A DNA stretch of 64,000 nucleotides from Azonexus sp. (GCA_030696345.1 JAUYSK010000021.1:32943-96942); one strand, 5' to 3'. Shown: positions 31,275-39,124, counted from the stretch's first letter. Program-made: numbers and translations. The notes: generated from the sequence alone by a model not told the origin.

Positions 31275-33644
31275 TCAGAACTTCAGGTTCAGAGCGACAT
31301 TGAACGAACGTCCCTTGCCTGGAACCGACATTCCCCACGGAATGCCGTTGGAAGTCATCGAGTTACCCTGTCCCAGATAGGCGCCACCCAGAGGCTGCAA
31401 ATAGAATTTGTTGAGGGCGTTTTCGAGGCCGACATCAATCCGGGCGTATTTCCATTCGTAGCTGCTGCGCAGGTTGAGTAAGGAGTAGGCTGTGGTCTGC
31501 ATCTCGTTTCTGACCTGCGATACCAAATTCTTGTCGTCGACCCACTGGAATTCGGCAGTCGATGTCCAGCCCCACAGCCGGTTCACCAGAGCCAGTTTCA
31601 AGTTGAGCGGCATCATGTGATAGAGGTTGTCGCCGGTCGTCCGGTTTTTGCCCCTGACGTAACTCAGCGCACCGGTTACCGTGAAACTGCCGAAATCCTC
31701 GGTTCGCCCAAGAAGGCCATGCCCGGATAAATCGAAGCCGTACAGTTGGGCCGATTGGTTGACATACTGTAGTGAGACATAGGCATCGGTCTTCGTCAGG
31801 TTTGTAGCCCCCCCGCAACCAGTGAGATTGCAGCGTTTTGCGTCAATAAAATCGTCAACATAGGTCAGGTAGCCTGTCGCCTTGAGTCCCCATGTTGCCT
31901 TGTCGGCAGCGTGCCAGTCGGCAGTGCCGCTGAACGTGTGAGCCACTTCCGGCTTCAGGTCGAGATTGCCGATATAGGCATTGCCATCGCCGACGAAGTT
32001 GTTCATCAAGGCAGCCATGGTGAATGTCGACCAGGGATAGCGCTCGTAGAGATTTGGCGAACGGGTTTTTCGAGCGAAGCCGGCTTCGTAGGTTTGTGTC
32101 GCATCTGCTGTGTAGCGAGACAGCAGCGTCCAATCAAGGTTGTGATCCTGACGCTGGTGATCGCGCGCATTGAATCTTGCTGCGTTGGCCGCATAGCTCC
32201 CGGCAGAATAGCCTTGTACCGGTCCGGCATCGGCGGTGACGGTATCGCTGCGAATGCCCGCCAGCGTCAGCCACTGGGGGTTCCATTGCGCTTCCCATTC
32301 GGCGAAGAATCCGAGGCGGTCCCGCTTGCCATCCCTGATGTTCCAGAAATTGTTGCAGCACATCGATCCAGGTGCGCTGCCGACAGGCGGCCACCAGTCG
32401 TCCAGGCGGTAGTTCTGAAAGTCGGTTCCCACTCGCAGCGTATCCGTCGCAGAAAGCTCAATGCTGCCCTTGAGCAGTCCGCCCAGCGTCGTCGCTTCTG
32501 TGTCCATTGGCATCAGCATGCCGTAGAACCTGTCCTGGATCATATCCATGTGGTGTTTGAGATCCTGCCGGAAAATCCGGGCTTCCAACTGCCCCCATTG
32601 GTATTGGCCGGTGTAGCCCAGGTTGACCAGCTTGTTCACATTGGAAGGCTTGTTCTTGTCAACGATGTAATTTCCCGGATGGGCAGGGTCGGGCGCGCTG
32701 GCTATCATGTCCATACGCTGATTGGGGAAGCCTTCAAAATTGATCCGTTGCTCGCTCAGGGTCAGTTCGAGCAAATGATCCGCGAGGCCCAGTGCAAATC
32801 CGAGGCGCCGATTCCGTGAGCCCCCGAATTCGCTCGAACCAACTTCATTGTCGGCCAAGCGGCGCTCGCCCATGGTTTGCCAAGCGCCGGGTTTTTTGAA
32901 GTTCCCTGCCGCCCAGTAATTGTCGGATTCGGAATTCGACTCGGTGTAGGAAGCATTGAGATGCTGGCTTGCCAGCGTAACCCCGAGGTTGTTGCCACGG
33001 GCATTGCCATTGCCGCGGTAGAAGAATCCAAGCTGCCCTTCGACGACGAAATCCTGATCGACTTTGGCGAATTTCGGCGGTGCCGATTTAACCTGGATCG
33101 TGCCACCGATGCTGTCACCGCCGAGGCTGACAGGCGTGATGCCGGCAAATACCTCGATGCTGGCAACGCTCGTCGGATCGATGAAGGAAAGCGCCGAATT
33201 CATGTGGTTCGGGCAGGCCGTCATCAGGTCCATGCCATCGACCTGCGTGCGCAGGCGGTCATCCGCCAAGCCGCGAATCACAGGCAGGCTCGAGATGCCA
33301 CCCGCGCCGTAAAGACTGACGCCGGGGATATCCTGCAAGAGACGCGCTGTGTCACTGGTCGCCGCCCGATGCGGAGCGATATCCTGCTCACCACGGCGGG
33401 AAGCACTCTGCGACGAATCGCCAGTCCGGTCTGCCGTGACAACGATTTCGGGCAAGGTCGGCGTTACGGCGCCCGTTGCATCTGGATGTGGTGCCGCTTG
33501 GTTTGCGAGTGATGGCGGAAAAACTGCCGTCTGAGCGGGGGGCGTGACTTGTGCCGCGGCCCGAAGCGAGGCTGTGGCAAGCAGCGCAAGGAGGAAATTG
33601 GCGAACAGTTTCCTAGCGGTTGCGTTAGGGGGGAATGGGGTCAA
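31275..33644 (-). CDS. TonB-dependent receptor, OprC/NosA-like (copper)
   Basis: About 789-residue outer-membrane beta-barrel. Signal peptide, TonB-box-like 'LPEIVVTADR', plug domain ('LLQDIPGVSLYGAGG', 'PVIRGLADDRLRTQVDGMDL'), barrel ending in 'SFNVALNLKF' with a terminal Phe. The plug contains 'ACPNHMN' (Cys144, Met148), matching the CxxxM copper ligands of Pseudomonas OprC, and 'HHM' at 364-366 could supply the HxM pair. So copper import or binding is the best guess. The TTG at 33644 has AGGA at good spacing; a TTG at 33710 would start inside a hairpin. Third gene after two PEP-CTERM genes. Confidence 0.85.
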   Translation of the reverse strand: MTPFPPNATARKLFANFLLALLATASLRAAAQVTPPAQTAVFPPSLANQAAPHPDATGAVTPTLPEIVVTADRTGDSSQSASRRGEQDIAPHRAATSDTARLLQDIPGVSLYGAGGISSLPVIRGLADDRLRTQVDGMDLMTACPNHMNSALSFIDPTSVASIEVFAGITPVSLGGDSIGGTIQVKSAPPKFAKVDQDFVVEGQLGFFYRGNGNARGNNLGVTLASQHLNASYTESNSESDNYWAAGNFKKPGAWQTMGERRLADNEVGSSEFGGSRNRRLGFALGLADHLLELTLSEQRINFEGFPNQRMDMIASAPDPAHPGNYIVDKNKPSNVNKLVNLGYTGQYQWGQLEARIFRQDLKHHMDMIQDRFYGMLMPMDTEATTLGGLLKGSIELSATDTLRVGTDFQNYRLDDWWPPVGSAPGSMCCNNFWNIRDGKRDRLGFFAEWEAQWNPQWLTLAGIRSDTVTADAGPVQGYSAGSYAANAARFNARDHQRQDHNLDWTLLSRYTADATQTYEAGFARKTRSPNLYERYPWSTFTMAALMNNFVGDGNAYIGNLDLKPEVAHTFSGTADWHAADKATWGLKATGYLTYVDDFIDAKRCNLTGCGGATNLTKTDAYVSLQYVNQSAQLYGFDLSGHGLLGRTEDFGSFTVTGALSYVRGKNRTTGDNLYHMMPLNLKLALVNRLWGWTSTAEFQWVDDKNLVSQVRNEMQTTAYSLLNLRSSYEWKYARIDVGLENALNKFYLQPLGGAYLGQGNSMTSNGIPWGMSVPGKGRSFNVALNLKF

Positions 33645-33677
33645 AATTTCCTGACATTGTTGATTTGTTTGACATTG

Positions 33678-33704
33678 GTCTGCGCGCCAGGGCGGCGCGC
33701 AGAC
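33678..33704 (-). other. Intercistronic hairpin
   Basis: Perfect 11-bp stem GTCTGCGCGCC / GGCGCGCAGAC with a 5-base loop, 9 bases after the PEP-CTERM stop and before the receptor start. No T-tract, so it is more likely an mRNA-stabilising or attenuating element. Confidence 0.65.
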
Positions 33705-33712
33705 TGACAACG

Positions 33713-34426
33713 TTAGCCTTCGTTCCTGCGTCTGCGGGCAATGAAGCCCATCAAGCCCAAACCGGCCATCAGCATGGCGTAGGTTTCGGGTTCCGGAACC
33801 GGAGCGAGGGTGATCACCTGTGATACCGGATAGCCACTCATCGAGCCGATAGTGCCATAACCCTTTATTGTCGTTCCGGTCATGCAGGTCGTCCCCATCA
33901 TGCCGCCTGGCGCGCAGTCAGCATAGGCCAGCTTGTCGATCTGGGCTTGCGACAATGGAGTCAAGGGATTCGTGGTGTTGACAAAGATCATGGCGTAGGC
34001 GTTGCCCGCATTGGCGAACGGAAACCCGGAATAGAGAGCCATGCCTGTACCTGGCGCCCAACCGTTGCCGCCAAACATCGTGGTGAATGTATTGGTGTTG
34101 TTGTTCAGGAAGGTGGTGACCAGCAGACCACCCAGCGTCGCGTCGTAAACTGATGACAGCTGATAATTCAGCGACAGCCAGGTCATGTTGTCGTTCGGGT
34201 AGGCGATCGGGTCGCCGGTCATCGACTCGCTGAGAATGCCTTTGAGATTCGAGACTGTCTTAGTCACGTCATCGAAGTTGAATGATCCGATAAAAATGGT
34301 ATCCCGTGGCTGGGTGTCAGGTTCCAAGAACGTCTCTTTGACGTTGTAGGTGTGAACCGCCGCCTCGGCAACCTGGATGGAACCGAGAATTGCCAGTGCG
34401 CTGCTGATCAAAATCATTTTCTTCAT
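33713..34426 (-). CDS. PEP-CTERM protein with Cys/Met cluster
   Basis: 237-residue exported protein. Signal peptide with expected cleavage after 'QVAEA', which would give the mature N-terminus 'AVHTYN', an X-X-His (ATCUN-type) start. The Asn/Thr-rich beta-domain is not a recognised family. A cluster Cys171, Met176, Met177, Cys181, Met182 ('CAPGGMMGTTCM') precedes the sorting signal 'VPEPETYAMLMAGLGLMG' then 'FIARRRR'. It sits between another PEP-CTERM gene and the copper-type receptor on the same strand. A periplasmic or surface metal-handling role is inference. Confidence 0.85.
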   Translation of the reverse strand: MKKMILISSALAILGSIQVAEAAVHTYNVKETFLEPDTQPRDTIFIGSFNFDDVTKTVSNLKGILSESMTGDPIAYPNDNMTWLSLNYQLSSVYDATLGGLLVTTFLNNNTNTFTTMFGGNGWAPGTGMALYSGFPFANAGNAYAMIFVNTTNPLTPLSQAQIDKLAYADCAPGGMMGTTCMTGTTIKGYGTIGSMSGYPVSQVITLAPVPEPETYAMLMAGLGLMGFIARRRRNEG

Positions 34427-34482
34427 GGGTATTCCTTTCGTGCGGTTATCGGGTCAAAGACCACCTGCGTTTGACACCGACA

Positions 34483-34508
34483 GCCGGCAAGCCTTTCAGA
34501 CTGCCGGC
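34483..34508 (-). other. Intercistronic hairpin
   Basis: Perfect 7-bp stem GCCGGCA / TGCCGGC with a 12-base loop, 9 bases after the stop of the 280-residue PEP-CTERM gene, the same distance as the hairpin at 33678-33704. Confidence 0.5.
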
Positions 34509-34516
34509 CGCCGATA

Positions 34517-35359
34517 TCAGGTCGTTTTGCGCCGACGGGCGATAAAACCAATCAGCCCCAGACCGGCCATGAACATGGCGTAGGTTTCGGGTTCCGGCAC
34601 CGGCGTAACGGCAGGTGCCTGCCATTTCCAGGTTTCCAGCGTACTGGCACCGGAGGCGGCAGCCAGCTCATTGCCTGTGCTGTCGCCGATGTAGACCTTG
34701 TAGTTGGCGGAATACAGCTGATTCGGGCTGAGGTATGCCAGCGGAACGGCGTAGGTGTTGTGATCCATTTTGTAGTCCCACTGCCATTTCGTGGAGCTGC
34801 CGGCTGTGCCGAAGATGCCTGAATAGCCGCCGGCCAAAGGATCTACAGTTGTCGTGTTGTTCGCATTGACACCATACGTGCCTACAGCGAGGTAGGTCTC
34901 CAGGCCAGCCGACTGCGAAACTGATTCGATCCAGATGCTGGCGCCGGTGCCGTAGGCGTTTTCGATGTTGTTCTGGAGCGTTACATTGGCTGTGCCGGCG
35001 CCGGCCCACCAGCCTAGTTGCCGACTGAACGCAGAGTTCTGCAGCACCGACCAGGGTTGCGTTGGGTCATAGTTGGCGAAGGTTGTGGCAGATAGGTTTG
35101 GCTTGCCCATTGAGTCCGTGTTAATGCCAAGTTTGACTGGGTTCGAGGTATAAATGCCACCAGGGCCTTTGTTCCCTTGGGTGCTTTGATCTGCAACGTC
35201 AAGTTTCTGGCTGGCGGTGTCGAACGAGACGACGAGCATGGTCATCGGCATCCACGACGGTGCAACGGCATAGCTTTCGGCAACTGCCGAGGCGTGGCCG
35301 ATGGATGCGGCCGCAAGCGCGCCAAATGTCAGCGCATTCCGGATTTTTTTATCAAACAT
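34517..35359 (-). CDS. PEP-CTERM protein, first gene of receptor operon
   Basis: 280 residues. Signal peptide ending near 'IGHASA', then an exported domain rich in Thr, Ser, Asn and aromatic residues ('SWMPMTMLVVSFDTASQKLD', 'WKWQAPAVTPVPEP'). No family recognised. The C-terminal sorting signal is 'VPEPETYAMFMAGLGLIG' with the basic tail 'FIARRRKTT'. ATG preceded by GGGGAGTAAT. It heads a three-gene minus-strand unit (two PEP-CTERM proteins, then the TonB receptor) with a Crp-like operator about 125 bases upstream. Confidence 0.86.
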   Translation of the reverse strand: MFDKKIRNALTFGALAAASIGHASAVAESYAVAPSWMPMTMLVVSFDTASQKLDVADQSTQGNKGPGGIYTSNPVKLGINTDSMGKPNLSATTFANYDPTQPWSVLQNSAFSRQLGWWAGAGTANVTLQNNIENAYGTGASIWIESVSQSAGLETYLAVGTYGVNANNTTTVDPLAGGYSGIFGTAGSSTKWQWDYKMDHNTYAVPLAYLSPNQLYSANYKVYIGDSTGNELAAASGASTLETWKWQAPAVTPVPEPETYAMFMAGLGLIGFIARRRKTT

Positions 35360-35483
35360 TATTACTCCCCTTGTTGTTGAAAATTGGTGATGCCAGTCCG
35401 AAAGCAGGTCGCAATCAGCCCGAGGGGATCATGCGAACGAATTTCTAGGCGGCCAGTCTAGGGGGCTTGATGCAATCAATGAA

Positions 35484-35500
35484 TGTGACATATCGTCGCA
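35484..35500. promoter_or_regulatory. Crp-family-like operator before the PEP-CTERM/receptor operon
   Basis: TGTGACATATCGTCGCA is a dyad TGTGAC-N5-GTCGCA. Read on the operon strand it is TGCGACGATATGTCACA, immediately followed by a possible -35 TTCATT and, 17 bases on, TAGACT. That places the operator as in class II Crp-activated promoters. Confidence 0.55.
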
Positions 35501-35582
35501 CCCCTGCTCCTTGGGGGTTGGTTGACCAGGCCAAAACTTTCAAAGGAGCGCGCTGACGGCTCTCCTCATTTATTCCGAATGA

Positions 35583-35705
35583 CTTGTCGTCCAGTCAGTG
35601 GTTGAAAGCTGGAGCAGAAGGCAGGAATTGCTCGCCGATGCCGGTGTTGAGTCAGCGCGCCAGGATTCCCGGTTGCTGCTCGAATACGTCGCCAATTGCC
35701 ATTGA
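35583..35705 (+). pseudogene. Degraded 5' fragment of prmC
   Basis: This segment reads 'VVQSVVESWSRRQELLADAG' then 'VESARQDSRLLLEYVANCH' and a stop, matching the PrmC N-terminus encoded at 40.09 kb ('VQSLGENWRSGQKLLADAG', 'VESARLDSRLLLEYVAGCRH'). By hand count about 96 of 114 bases agree, including an exact 30-base run (35663-35692 with 40161-40190). It has lost its start codon and everything after about residue 38. It is a diverged relic, not a fresh duplicate. Confidence 0.85.
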
Positions 35706-35760
35706 CGTATTTCCAGGTGGGGAATATGTGACGGGAAAATCTTAAATCAGCAATGCCAAT

Positions 35761-36855
35761 CTAGCGGAATGGGCGGACGCGGAACTGCAGTTGCCGGTAA
35801 GGGCTGGCCAGCGGTTCGCCGATGAACAGGCCTTGCCCGGGCCAGGCGACGCTCTTCCAGTAGGCTTCGATCAGCGTTTCGCCTGCCAGATAGTGCTGTA
35901 GCAGTGGCCCCGGGTTGGGAAACTTCTGCCAGTGGTTACAGGGTTCCGAGACGCTGCCGTAACTGCCGGTGGCCCCGGCCTCAAGCCAGCGCAGGCTGCT
36001 CATTTGCGGTCCTCCATGCAATTCGCCACCGGAAGAGGTGAGGTGGTCGGCGATGGCGCCGGGCAGGAAGGTCAGGGTGTCGAGGCCTGAAATATGGATG
36101 CCGCCGGTGAAATAGAACATGACATCCTGTTTGTCTTCGAGCACCTCGGCTTGCATGGTGGTGATGCTGAGCGGTGGCGACAGCAGTTGGCCGGAGTGCG
36201 GGAAGAATGCTGCGCGACTGTTTCTGTGCGCATCGCTGGTGACGAGAAAGTAGGCGCTGCCTTTTGGCCAACTCAGGTCGGAAGCGACGCCCCGATCGAT
36301 GAGTTGCTTCGCCAGGGCAGGGTTATCGGCCGGCAGGAGCATCGACAGGCGGATGCCGAAGTCGGTGTAAGGCTTGGCTGAGCTTGAGTTGAAATAGGGA
36401 TTAGGCTTGCTGGGGCTGCAGGTGTTGCTGCACAACGCCGCCTGATAGCCGAGGCTGTAGGCGCCGGTCAACGAGTTGCAGCCGACGGACCAGGGCGTTG
36501 TCCAGACGAAGACGACAGCCTGGATGCTTGCGTCAAGTTGGCGGTCGATCTCGTGCTTGAGCAGGGCAAAGGCTTCCGGGGTCAATGTTCGCGGATTGCC
36601 GGGAATTCTGACCTTGATCAGGTTCTGGCCGGGGATGTCGCGCGCCTTGAGGTAATAGTCGCCAATTTCAATGCTTGCCGGAGAGTCCAGATTGGTCACG
36701 ACAGCAATCTGGGCCGGCTTCAGGGCATCGCTGGCAGCCTGGCTGCTTGCCAGACAGAGGAGGATGGGCAGCGCCCAGGAGCGGAGCATCTGAATCGCTC
36801 GGCGCAAGGTGATCAAGATATTTTCAGTCTGTTGAGGTGTCGGATGGTGCGTCAT
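35761..36855 (-). CDS. TIGR03790-family exported protein
   Basis: 364-residue protein matching TIGR03790 by its conserved stretches 'AVVTNLDSPASIEIGDYYLK', 'RDIPGQNLIKVRIP' and 'AGATGSYGSVSEPCNHWQKF'. A signal peptide begins at Met23 ('LRSWALPILLCLASSQA'), so the true start could be 36789. As I recall, the family is restricted to genomes that also encode an exosortase, which ties this gene to the PEP-CTERM proteins next door. Biochemical function unknown. Divergent from the sugar transferase. Confidence 0.82.
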   Translation of the reverse strand: MTHHPTPQQTENILITLRRAIQMLRSWALPILLCLASSQAASDALKPAQIAVVTNLDSPASIEIGDYYLKARDIPGQNLIKVRIPGNPRTLTPEAFALLKHEIDRQLDASIQAVVFVWTTPWSVGCNSLTGAYSLGYQAALCSNTCSPSKPNPYFNSSSAKPYTDFGIRLSMLLPADNPALAKQLIDRGVASDLSWPKGSAYFLVTSDAHRNSRAAFFPHSGQLLSPPLSITTMQAEVLEDKQDVMFYFTGGIHISGLDTLTFLPGAIADHLTSSGGELHGGPQMSSLRWLEAGATGSYGSVSEPCNHWQKFPNPGPLLQHYLAGETLIEAYWKSVAWPGQGLFIGEPLASPYRQLQFRVRPFR

Positions 36856-36889
36856 TTTGCCGCGCTTTCCTAGGTGCCCTATCCGCTAT

Positions 36890-36917
36890 TATCGGCATCC
36901 CGGAAATTATGCCGATA
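36890..36917. promoter_or_regulatory. Inverted repeat in divergent promoter region
   Basis: Perfect 9-bp arms TATCGGCAT / ATGCCGATA separated by 10 bases, midway between the divergent TIGR03790 and sugar-transferase genes. Possible operator; it does not resemble the Crp-like motif of the island. Confidence 0.45.
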
Positions 36918-36985
36918 CCACTTTGAGTGGCAATGTTCTTCAGGCGCATAGAGGACTTTGGAGTCGAGCAGCGGATTGTAATTGA

Positions 36986-38488
36986 ATGATCAATTGGACC
37001 AACCAGGTTGTCGGAAATGATCCTGTCTACTCCGCCCCAAACAAATCCTCACTTAGCATTCGGAAAATGACGAGCACCATCAGCGAACTGTCATCCGGCA
37101 AGCGTCTTCGACGGGGCGCCCAACTTGTTATTGGGCGGGAAAATCTGCTCAACCTGGCAGAGGCCTTGCTGGAACCCGTTGTGTTGACGGTTGCAACGAT
37201 GCTGGTGGCTTACTATTTCGAGTACGAGTTCTCTCCCCCTTACCTGTTGCTGGGCATCATTCTTTTTTCCTTGAGTTTCCCCGGCCCGGCTCGCCTGCAT
37301 TTGCCGCTTTGGCATGGCTTGGCGAGCATGCTTTCTTCATGGTCTGTCATTGCAGCGCTGGCTCTGGCTTTTGGTTACGCCACCCATTGGCTCGGCGCGT
37401 TCAGGGTCGAAGCGATTTACGCCTGGCTGTGGTTTTCGCCTGTGTTACTGGTCATCGCCCAGATTGTCTTCCGCTGGTCGGCGCCAATTGTCTTGAACAT
37501 GCAAGGCGTTCCACGCACCTTTGTGGTTGTGGGTATGAACGAGCAGGGGGTGTCGTTCGCCCGACAGGTGATTGCCAGTCCTTATTCGGCTGACCGTATT
37601 CTGGGGTTTTTCGATGATCGTTCCGAAAACCGCCTGACTGGGCTGAAGGATTTTTCTTTGCTCGGGCGGCTTGATGCGCTGGGTGAGTTTGTCAGGGCTA
37701 ATCAGGTTCACGCCATCTATCTTTCCCTGCCGATGGCTACCCAGCCCCGCATTCTCAAATTGCTGGATGACCTGCGCGATACGACCAGTTCGATTTACTT
37801 CATTCCTGACATGTTCGTTTCCGACCTGATTCAGAGCCGGGTTGTGTCGAACGGGGGACAGCCGGTAATCGCAGTTTGCGAGACGCCGTTCACCGGCACC
37901 AATGGTCTGGTCAAGCGTCTGAGCGACATTGCCATAGCCTTTGTGCTGCTTGTTCTGCTCGCGCCGCTGATGGTGTTGATTGCGCTGGCGGTAAAAATCA
38001 CGTCGCCCGGTCCGATTGTTTTCAAACAGCGTCGCTATGGACTCGATGGTGCAGAAATTTCTGTCTACAAATTCCGCTCGATGCGCGTTTGCGAGGATGG
38101 TGCAGCCATCACGCAGGCGCAGAAGAACGACCCACGGATTACGCCTTTGGGGGCCTTCTTGCGACGCAGTTCGCTGGATGAATTGCCGCAGTTCATCAAT
38201 GTCCTGCAGGGGCGGATGAGCCTGGTTGGCCCGCGTCCGCATGCAGTGGCACACAACGAGCTTTACCGGAAGTTGATCAAGGGCTACATGATCCGGCACA
38301 AGGTCAAGCCCGGCATTACCGGCTGGGCGCAGATCAACGGATGCCGCGGCGAAACTGATTCACTTGACAAGATGCAGGCCCGAATTGATCTTGATCTGGA
38401 ATACCTGCGCAACTGGTCTTTGGGTCTGGATGTTCAAATCATTCTGCGGACGGCAGGTGTGGTTGTTCGGGGCAACAATGCCTATTGA
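36986..38488 (+). CDS. Undecaprenyl-phosphate sugar phosphotransferase (WcaJ-type)
   Basis: 500-residue polyisoprenyl-phosphate hexose-1-phosphate transferase that starts a polysaccharide repeat unit. Four N-terminal membrane segments (about 60-165), a nucleotide-binding-like CoA-binding region ('TFVVVGMNEQGVSFARQVI'), a fifth membrane segment (about 310-335) and the catalytic domain. That domain has 'SPGPIVFKQRRYGLDGAEI', 'YKFRSM', 'RRSSLDELPQFINVLQG', 'MSLVGPRPHA' and 'KPGITGWAQING'. Exosortase/PEP-CTERM systems are commonly linked to such EPS genes, but no other EPS gene is present here. Confidence 0.9.
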   Translation: MINWTNQVVGNDPVYSAPNKSSLSIRKMTSTISELSSGKRLRRGAQLVIGRENLLNLAEALLEPVVLTVATMLVAYYFEYEFSPPYLLLGIILFSLSFPGPARLHLPLWHGLASMLSSWSVIAALALAFGYATHWLGAFRVEAIYAWLWFSPVLLVIAQIVFRWSAPIVLNMQGVPRTFVVVGMNEQGVSFARQVIASPYSADRILGFFDDRSENRLTGLKDFSLLGRLDALGEFVRANQVHAIYLSLPMATQPRILKLLDDLRDTTSSIYFIPDMFVSDLIQSRVVSNGGQPVIAVCETPFTGTNGLVKRLSDIAIAFVLLVLLAPLMVLIALAVKITSPGPIVFKQRRYGLDGAEISVYKFRSMRVCEDGAAITQAQKNDPRITPLGAFLRRSSLDELPQFINVLQGRMSLVGPRPHAVAHNELYRKLIKGYMIRHKVKPGITGWAQINGCRGETDSLDKMQARIDLDLEYLRNWSLGLDVQIILRTAGVVVRGNNAY

Positions 38489-38490
38489 AT

Positions 38491-38880
38491 TTATTTTCCC
38501 GATGGACGCGCCGTGCTTTCGCTGGAGGTCAGTGTCACGATATTGCCGTCCGGGTCGAAGATCTTGAGTGTCATCAGGCCGTCCGGGTTCTCTTCAATTG
38601 CGCCTTTTCGAGCAATGTTCAGACATTGCAGGCGCTGGTACTCAAAAAAGAAATCATCTACTGAAATCTCGATGCCGGTATCTCTCAGGCCGAGTGGGAG
38701 TGTTCGTGATGTCTTCAATACCACCCGCTTTCCCCTTAGGGAGTAGCGTGCTGTTCCCCAGAGGATATCGCTCTGCTCGGGATGGCATTGAAAAATGCCG
38801 TTGTAAAAGCGCTTGGCTCGCACAAAGCTTGAGACTTCAATCACCAGTTCGCGCTGGGTGCCGAGGGGGATGGATATCAT
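38491..38880 (-). CDS. VOC (glyoxalase/bleomycin-resistance) family protein
   Basis: 129-residue single-domain VOC protein: 'LVIEVSSFVRAKRFYNGIF', 'TGIEISVDDFFFEYQRL' and 'MTLKIFDPDGNIVTLTSS' give the paired beta-alpha-beta-beta-beta pattern. Substrate unknown. It ends 2 bases from the convergent sugar transferase and is divergent from the Crp-type regulator. The 40-bp palindrome lies about 90 bases upstream, so it may share that control. Confidence 0.78.
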   Translation of the reverse strand: MISIPLGTQRELVIEVSSFVRAKRFYNGIFQCHPEQSDILWGTARYSLRGKRVVLKTSRTLPLGLRDTGIEISVDDFFFEYQRLQCLNIARKGAIEENPDGLMTLKIFDPDGNIVTLTSSESTARPSGK

Positions 38881-38966
38881 GGGTTTTCCAATTGAATCCT
38901 GATTCTATGGTCATCGCCATGAACTCCGCGAAGTGCAAAGATTTTATGGGGAGTCCTTGTGGATTT

Positions 38967-39006
38967 GGAATGTGACAAATTGTCCCGCGGCAATATGTCA
39001 CATTCC
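38967..39006. promoter_or_regulatory. 40-bp palindrome with two overlapping Crp-like sites
   Basis: GGAATGTGACAAATTG and CAATATGTCACATTCC are 16-base arms with 15 of 16 pairing around an 8-base centre. Each half contains a TGTGAC-N5-GTC type 17-mer (38971-38987 and 38986-39002). It lies about 120 bases before the crp gene and about 90 before the VOC gene, so autoregulation is likely. Confidence 0.65.
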
Positions 39007-39124
39007 CGTACCTACCAAAGCTTGCGAAAATATGCTAACGGTCAAACTGGCAGCGGGCTGTTGAATCGGGCTTCTTTGCGGGCCATAGAACATGGGCTGA
39101 TCGTTTTTTAAATAGAGGTTTGAG

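Larger units (their letters stand above)
35360..35760. other. Promoter region and prmC remnant spacer
   Basis: 400 bases without an intact gene. It carries the promoter/operator of the minus-strand PEP-CTERM operon (35484-35500), the prmC remnant (35583-35705) and a lone TGTGAC half-site near 35727. Confidence 0.6.

Noticed and set aside
33645..33710. TTG 33710 as start of the TonB receptor
   Set aside because: It lies inside the perfect 11-bp hairpin, and the extra residues are Cys/Gln-rich and unlike a signal peptide; the TTG at 33644 has a ribosome-binding site.
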